Origin: Flavobacteriaceae bacterium
Lineage (GTDB): Bacteria; Bacteroidota; Bacteroidia; Flavobacteriales; Flavobacteriaceae
Assembly (NCBI GenBank): GCA_002702745.1
Contig: PABM01000015.1
Location: 1 to 19,138, forward strand
Length of the DNA stretch: 19,138 bases
Direction: 5' to 3'
The position numbers and the translations under genes are program-made. Shown here piece by piece: positions 15,729 to 19,138 of this stretch. Under the pieces are notes generated by a model, which was given only the letters and a program-made list of their open reading frames with translations, ran no database searches and was not told the origin of the DNA. Every line of letters starts with the position of its first letter. Position 1 is the first letter of the stretch.

Positions 15729-17321
15729 TTATTTTAGTATAAATTCTTGAACCAAATCCCAGCCTACTCTCACGTCAATTTCATCAGGATAATAAATTAC
15801 TTTTTCGGGATTAGTTCTTAATAGGAAATTTCCGGAATCGTATTTTTTATTTTGATTTTTATCAAAAATTATTCTTATATAATATTTACCAGAATCAATA
15901 TTATTAAAATCTATTATTGAATTATTTGTTTCGTAGGCTTCATATTTAGCTTCTCCATTTGCATTTACAAGCTGTACAATTACAGGGAATTTAGCATTTA
16001 TAAGATTCAATCTTAAGTTTCCATAATCATTGTAGCTTCTTGTTTTAATTTTATAGAATAAGCTGTCATTTTCATTCTCATAAAAATCGGTTAATGCACC
16101 AGGTAATAATCCAATACTATATTCTTGTTCCTCATCTTTTTCAAAAATAAAATTGTACTGATTTTTTATTGAATCAAGCTTTACTTTAAAATCAATATTT
16201 AAAGAATCTTTGTCTAAGATTGTAATTTTATTTTTATCAATTTTCTCAAATGGTAAATTAGCTTCTATGATAAAGTTTTCTTTAAACTTTAATGTCTTAT
16301 TCTGTTCAGATTTAATTACTAGAGAATCATTTTCTTTATTTCTCAAATTGACCTGCAATGTATCTGAAAATTTATCATTAAAAACATTAAAAATAATTGA
16401 GTCAAGTTTTTGATCCGTTTTTACCCAATATATCAGACTATCAGATTTTTTTTCTTTGATTATTCTGCTTGAATATTTCATAGAATCTGTATTAATAATT
16501 TTTATAGAAAAAGGTTCATACTTTCCCTCGAAACCAAAAGCAAAAGATCTATTTGTTTTTTGTTTTGGTTTACCAATTTTTAACCCTAACTTCTCCTTGA
16601 ATATTTTAAGATTAATTACGCTGTCCCGGGGTAATTCAATATAATCTTCAATAAATCCAATTTTATCAACTTTACTTTGAAAAGTATAGTCCTTATTTTC
16701 TTCCTCTAAAGCTATAATTAGATATTTCCCCTCTTTAATATTCTGAATTAAAAATTGATTTGTTGAGTCTATTACTTTACCAACATATTTAGGTTTTTCT
16801 TTATAAATGATTGAGTCTGTAAATAATGAATCAACTTTATATAAAAGGACATTTATATTTTCACTTATTTCACGATTAAATGCATCAAAAACAGTTCCTT
16901 TAACACTTAGCGAATCTATATAATCACCTGTTGAAAACACATATCTGTAATTAATCAACGGGTTTTTTTCATTATTGTCTTCTATACTTTCCCCAAAGTG
17001 AAAACTATAAGTGGTATTTTTTCTTAATGAATCAAACTCAGAAATAGTTAAAATTTTACTTGCAGACCCCAAAGGCATCATTAATGGCTGGGGTTCAATT
17101 GGAGGAGAAATAATCAGTTCTTTTTGAATATTACTTAATCTGATATACTCATCAAAGATAATTTCAATTTCCTCGGCTTTGAAATTAGTCGAAAAATTTT
17201 CAGGTGAGGATTTTAAAACCACCGGTGGTTCTATGTCAACCTCTCCACCGGTCGGATTACCTCTGTTTGCACACCCTAGTATTAATAAAACTACCAATAA
17301 TGAAATTCTGGCTTTAATCAT
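15729..17321 (-). CDS. Ig-like domain lipoprotein, Bacteroidetes type
   Basis: A 530-residue protein with a lipoprotein signal: a hydrophobic stretch ISLLVVLLILGC with lipobox cysteine C17, followed by ANRGNPTGGEVD. The expected location is the cell envelope. Residues about 32-132 (PPVVLKSSPENFSTNF…IEIIFDEYI…YSFHFGESIEDNN…YVFSTG) fit a bacterial Ig-like Big_5-type domain. The middle looks like carboxypeptidase-regulatory-like β-sandwich repeats (VKGTVFDAFNREI). A C-terminal domain includes DKNQNKKYDSG. No catalytic motif is evident, so the role is unknown. A weak -7-like box (TACGTTTC, 17349-17342 on the minus strand) lies 20 bases upstream of the ATG. Confidence 0.85.
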   Translation of the reverse strand: MIKARISLLVVLLILGCANRGNPTGGEVDIEPPVVLKSSPENFSTNFKAEEIEIIFDEYIRLSNIQKELIISPPIEPQPLMMPLGSASKILTISEFDSLRKNTTYSFHFGESIEDNNEKNPLINYRYVFSTGDYIDSLSVKGTVFDAFNREISENINVLLYKVDSLFTDSIIYKEKPKYVGKVIDSTNQFLIQNIKEGKYLIIALEEENKDYTFQSKVDKIGFIEDYIELPRDSVINLKIFKEKLGLKIGKPKQKTNRSFAFGFEGKYEPFSIKIINTDSMKYSSRIIKEKKSDSLIYWVKTDQKLDSIIFNVFNDKFSDTLQVNLRNKENDSLVIKSEQNKTLKFKENFIIEANLPFEKIDKNKITILDKDSLNIDFKVKLDSIKNQYNFIFEKDEEQEYSIGLLPGALTDFYENENDSLFYKIKTRSYNDYGNLRLNLINAKFPVIVQLVNANGEAKYEAYETNNSIIDFNNIDSGKYYIRIIFDKNQNKKYDSGNFLLRTNPEKVIYYPDEIDVRVGWDLVQEFILK

Positions 17322-17388
17322 CTCTTATTCTTATTTGCAAAGAAACGTATAATTTTAAAAAAAACATTCCTTTGTTAAATGCGTTTTA

Positions 17389-17396
17389 TATTTTTG
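17389..17396 (+). promoter_or_regulatory. -7 promoter element of glyS, probably leaderless
   Basis: TATTTTTG is a perfect -7 box ending 4 bases before the glyS ATG at 17401. Initiation 5-8 bases downstream would be at or just inside the coding region. A TTTG at 17371-17374 is 14 bases upstream, shorter than the usual spacing. There is no space for a T-box or other leader between the box and the start. Confidence 0.5.
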
Positions 17397-17400
17397 CATC

Positions 17401-18948
17401 ATGAATACTAACCATAACAATTTCAAAAAAATCATCTCTCATGCCAAAGAATATGGTTTTATTTTTCAAAGTAGTGAGATTTATGATGGATTGAGTGCTG
17501 TTTATGATTATGCACAAAATGGAGTTGAGTTAAAAAATAATATAAAGAAATATTGGTGGGCTTCTATGGTTCAAATGAATGATAATATTGTTGGTTTGGA
17601 TTCATCAATTCTTATGCATCCAACTACTTGGAAAGCTTCAGGCCATGTAGATGCATTTAATGATCCACTTATAGATAATAAAGACTCTAAATTAAGATAT
17701 AGGGCTGATGTTCTAATAGAAGATTATATAGCCAAAATAGAATCAAAAATCAACAGAGAAATTGACAAGGCTAAGAAAAGATTTGGAGATGCTTTTGATG
17801 AAGATGAATTTAGAAAAACAAACGGACGTGTATTAGACAATCAAAAAAAAATAGACAATACAATTTCAGTGATGAAAAAATGTTTTGATGATGATGATTT
17901 GGTTTCATTAAAGAAATTAATTGATGACCTTGAAATTGTTGACCCTGTTTCTGGATCAAAAAATTGGACTGACATAAAACAATTCAATTTAATGTTTTCT
18001 ACAAGCATTGGCGCAAGTTCTGAATCCTCATCTGAAATATATTTAAGACCAGAAACAGCTCAGGGTATTTTTGTTAACTTTTTAAATGTTCAAAAAAGCT
18101 CAAGAAAAAAAATTCCTTTTGGAATTGCTCAAATTGGAAAGGCATTTAGAAATGAAATTATAGCTAGACAATTCATATTTAGAATGAGAGAATTTGAACA
18201 AATGGAAATGCAATTTTTTATAAAACCTGGAACGCAAAATGACTGGTATAATATATGGAAAGAAAACAGAATGAAATGGCATAAAAATTTAGGTCTTGGG
18301 GATAACAAATATAGATTTCACTATCATGATAAATTAGCACATTATGCAGATGCTGCATGTGATATCGAGTTTGATTTTCCATTTGGATTTAAAGAGCTAG
18401 AAGGAATTCATTCAAGAACAGATTTTGATTTAACCCAGCATGAAGAGTACTCAGGGAAAAAATTAAGATACTTTGACAACGAATTAAAAGAAAGCTATAT
18501 TCCTTTTGTTATTGAAACTTCAATAGGATTAGACAGGATGTTTTTGGCAGTATTGTCAAGTTCTTTTGTTGAGGAAAAATTACAAAATGATTCTACAAGG
18601 ATGGTATTAAAGCTACCTTATTTTTTAGCTCCCTTTAAAATTGCCATTTTACCTCTGTTAAAAAAAGATGGTCTTTCACAATTAGCAACAAAGATATATG
18701 ATGACCTTAAACTTGATTATAATGTTGCCTATGATGAAAAAGATGCTGTTGGAAGACGATATAGAAGACAGGATGCACTTGGTACTCCAATTTGCTTGAC
18801 CGTAGATCATGATTCATTAACAGATAATTCAGTTACTCTTAGATTTAGAGATAATATGCAACAGATTAGAATTCCAATTGATAAGTTATCTATTGAGCTA
18901 GAGAAGCATTTAAGTTTAAAAAATTTACTTCAATCTTTAAATAATTAA
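17401..18948 (+). CDS. glyS: Glycyl-tRNA synthetase, dimeric single-chain type
   Basis: A 515-residue class IIa aminoacyl-tRNA synthetase that charges tRNA-Gly; this is the α2 (eukaryote-like) form, not the α2β2 form. It has the N-terminal SSEIYDGLSAVYDYAQNG (24-41), the HPTTWKASGH segment (73-82), YLRPETAQGIFVNF (214-227), motif 2 FRNEI…FRMREFEQMEMQFF (249-273) and motif 3 ETSIGLDRM (372-380). The C-terminal anticodon-binding domain spans about 400-508 (APFKIAILPLLKKDG…VGRRYRRQDALGTPICLTVD). The length is complete. It starts at ATG immediately after a -7 box. The PGAP symbol may vary (glyS/glyQS). Confidence 0.96.
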   Translation: MNTNHNNFKKIISHAKEYGFIFQSSEIYDGLSAVYDYAQNGVELKNNIKKYWWASMVQMNDNIVGLDSSILMHPTTWKASGHVDAFNDPLIDNKDSKLRYRADVLIEDYIAKIESKINREIDKAKKRFGDAFDEDEFRKTNGRVLDNQKKIDNTISVMKKCFDDDDLVSLKKLIDDLEIVDPVSGSKNWTDIKQFNLMFSTSIGASSESSSEIYLRPETAQGIFVNFLNVQKSSRKKIPFGIAQIGKAFRNEIIARQFIFRMREFEQMEMQFFIKPGTQNDWYNIWKENRMKWHKNLGLGDNKYRFHYHDKLAHYADAACDIEFDFPFGFKELEGIHSRTDFDLTQHEEYSGKKLRYFDNELKESYIPFVIETSIGLDRMFLAVLSSSFVEEKLQNDSTRMVLKLPYFLAPFKIAILPLLKKDGLSQLATKIYDDLKLDYNVAYDEKDAVGRRYRRQDALGTPICLTVDHDSLTDNSVTLRFRDNMQQIRIPIDKLSIELEKHLSLKNLLQSLNN

Positions 18949-19005
18949 AGTATTTTAATTCTGCACTAAAAACCCTACATTTACAATCTTATAATTTACA
19001 AAATC

Positions 19006-19138
19006 ATGAACATTAGAAATACATCATTAGTTATTACATTTTTTATTACTTTACTTGCCTTTTCTCAAGATGAAAATAAGGTTGGACCAAGTAAGTTTGG
19101 TACGTCTGAACCTATGTATAAGGTTCCATCACTAGCCT
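19006..19138 (+). CDS. Secreted protein, N-terminal fragment (runs off right edge)
   Basis: The first 44 codons are visible. A basic start (MNIRNTS), a hydrophobic core (LVITFFITLLAF) and a likely cleavage site after AFS or FSQ indicate a signal peptide. The mature part (DENKVGPSKFGTSEPMYKVPS) is polar and has no recognisable domain in the visible segment. A near-consensus -7 box (TACATTTA, 18976-18983, 7 of 8 positions) lies 22 bases upstream. Function is unknown. Confidence 0.6.
   Translation, partial: MNIRNTSLVITFFITLLAFSQDENKVGPSKFGTSEPMYKVPSLA

Overview
The window looks like a chromosomal segment of a low-GC, probably marine, Bacteroidetes (Flavobacteriia-type) bacterium. The evidence is a strongly AT-rich sequence, the Bacteroidetes -7 promoter element TAnnTTTG ahead of many genes, little sign of Shine-Dalgarno sequences, a DUF2480 gene (a Bacteroidetes family) and flavobacterial-type SdhA/B/C, HflX and HMG-CoA synthase proteins. 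Genes are very tightly packed: neighbours overlap or lie a few bases apart, and three convergent pairs leave no room for a terminator. No rRNA, tRNA, CRISPR or complete insertion sequence was seen.

Layout. 1-142 (minus) is the start of a secreted protein running off the left edge. 257-1435 (plus) is the GTPase HflX. 1428-9257 (minus) is one long iron-sulfur operon, read right to left: A-type carrier (sufA-like), sufB, sufC, sufD, sufS, sufE, a DUF59/SufT-like gene, then HMG-CoA synthase (mvaS) and DUF2480. 9376-10422 (plus) is thiamine-monophosphate kinase (thiL). 10419-11729 (minus) is an M24B Xaa-Pro aminopeptidase. 11836-15728 (plus) is succinate dehydrogenase sdhC-sdhA-sdhB. 15729-17321 (minus) is a large Ig-like lipoprotein. 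17401-18948 (plus) is glycyl-tRNA synthetase. 19006-19138 (plus) is the start of another secreted protein.

How the genes fit together. The SUF operon builds Fe-S clusters: SufS and SufE supply sulfur, SufBCD is the scaffold, and the A-type and DUF59 proteins help delivery. SdhB, encoded 6 kb away, is a three-cluster client. mvaS adds the mevalonate pathway to the operon tail.

The standout is sdhA. It carries about 107 extra N-terminal residues that resemble the arm-type DNA-binding domain of Bacteroidetes tyrosine recombinases, fused in frame to an otherwise complete SdhA whose usual ATG is missing. The 160-bp sdhC-sdhA gap holds four copies (one with a mismatch) of an 11-bp unit ATGTGTTACAA in two phased pairs, and a fifth copy of the 10-bp core overlaps the sdhC promoter. 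The simplest reading is the 5' end of an integrase gene left behind by an excised or decayed element. A more speculative reading is a flavoprotein-DNA-binding fusion that recognises sites in its own operon.
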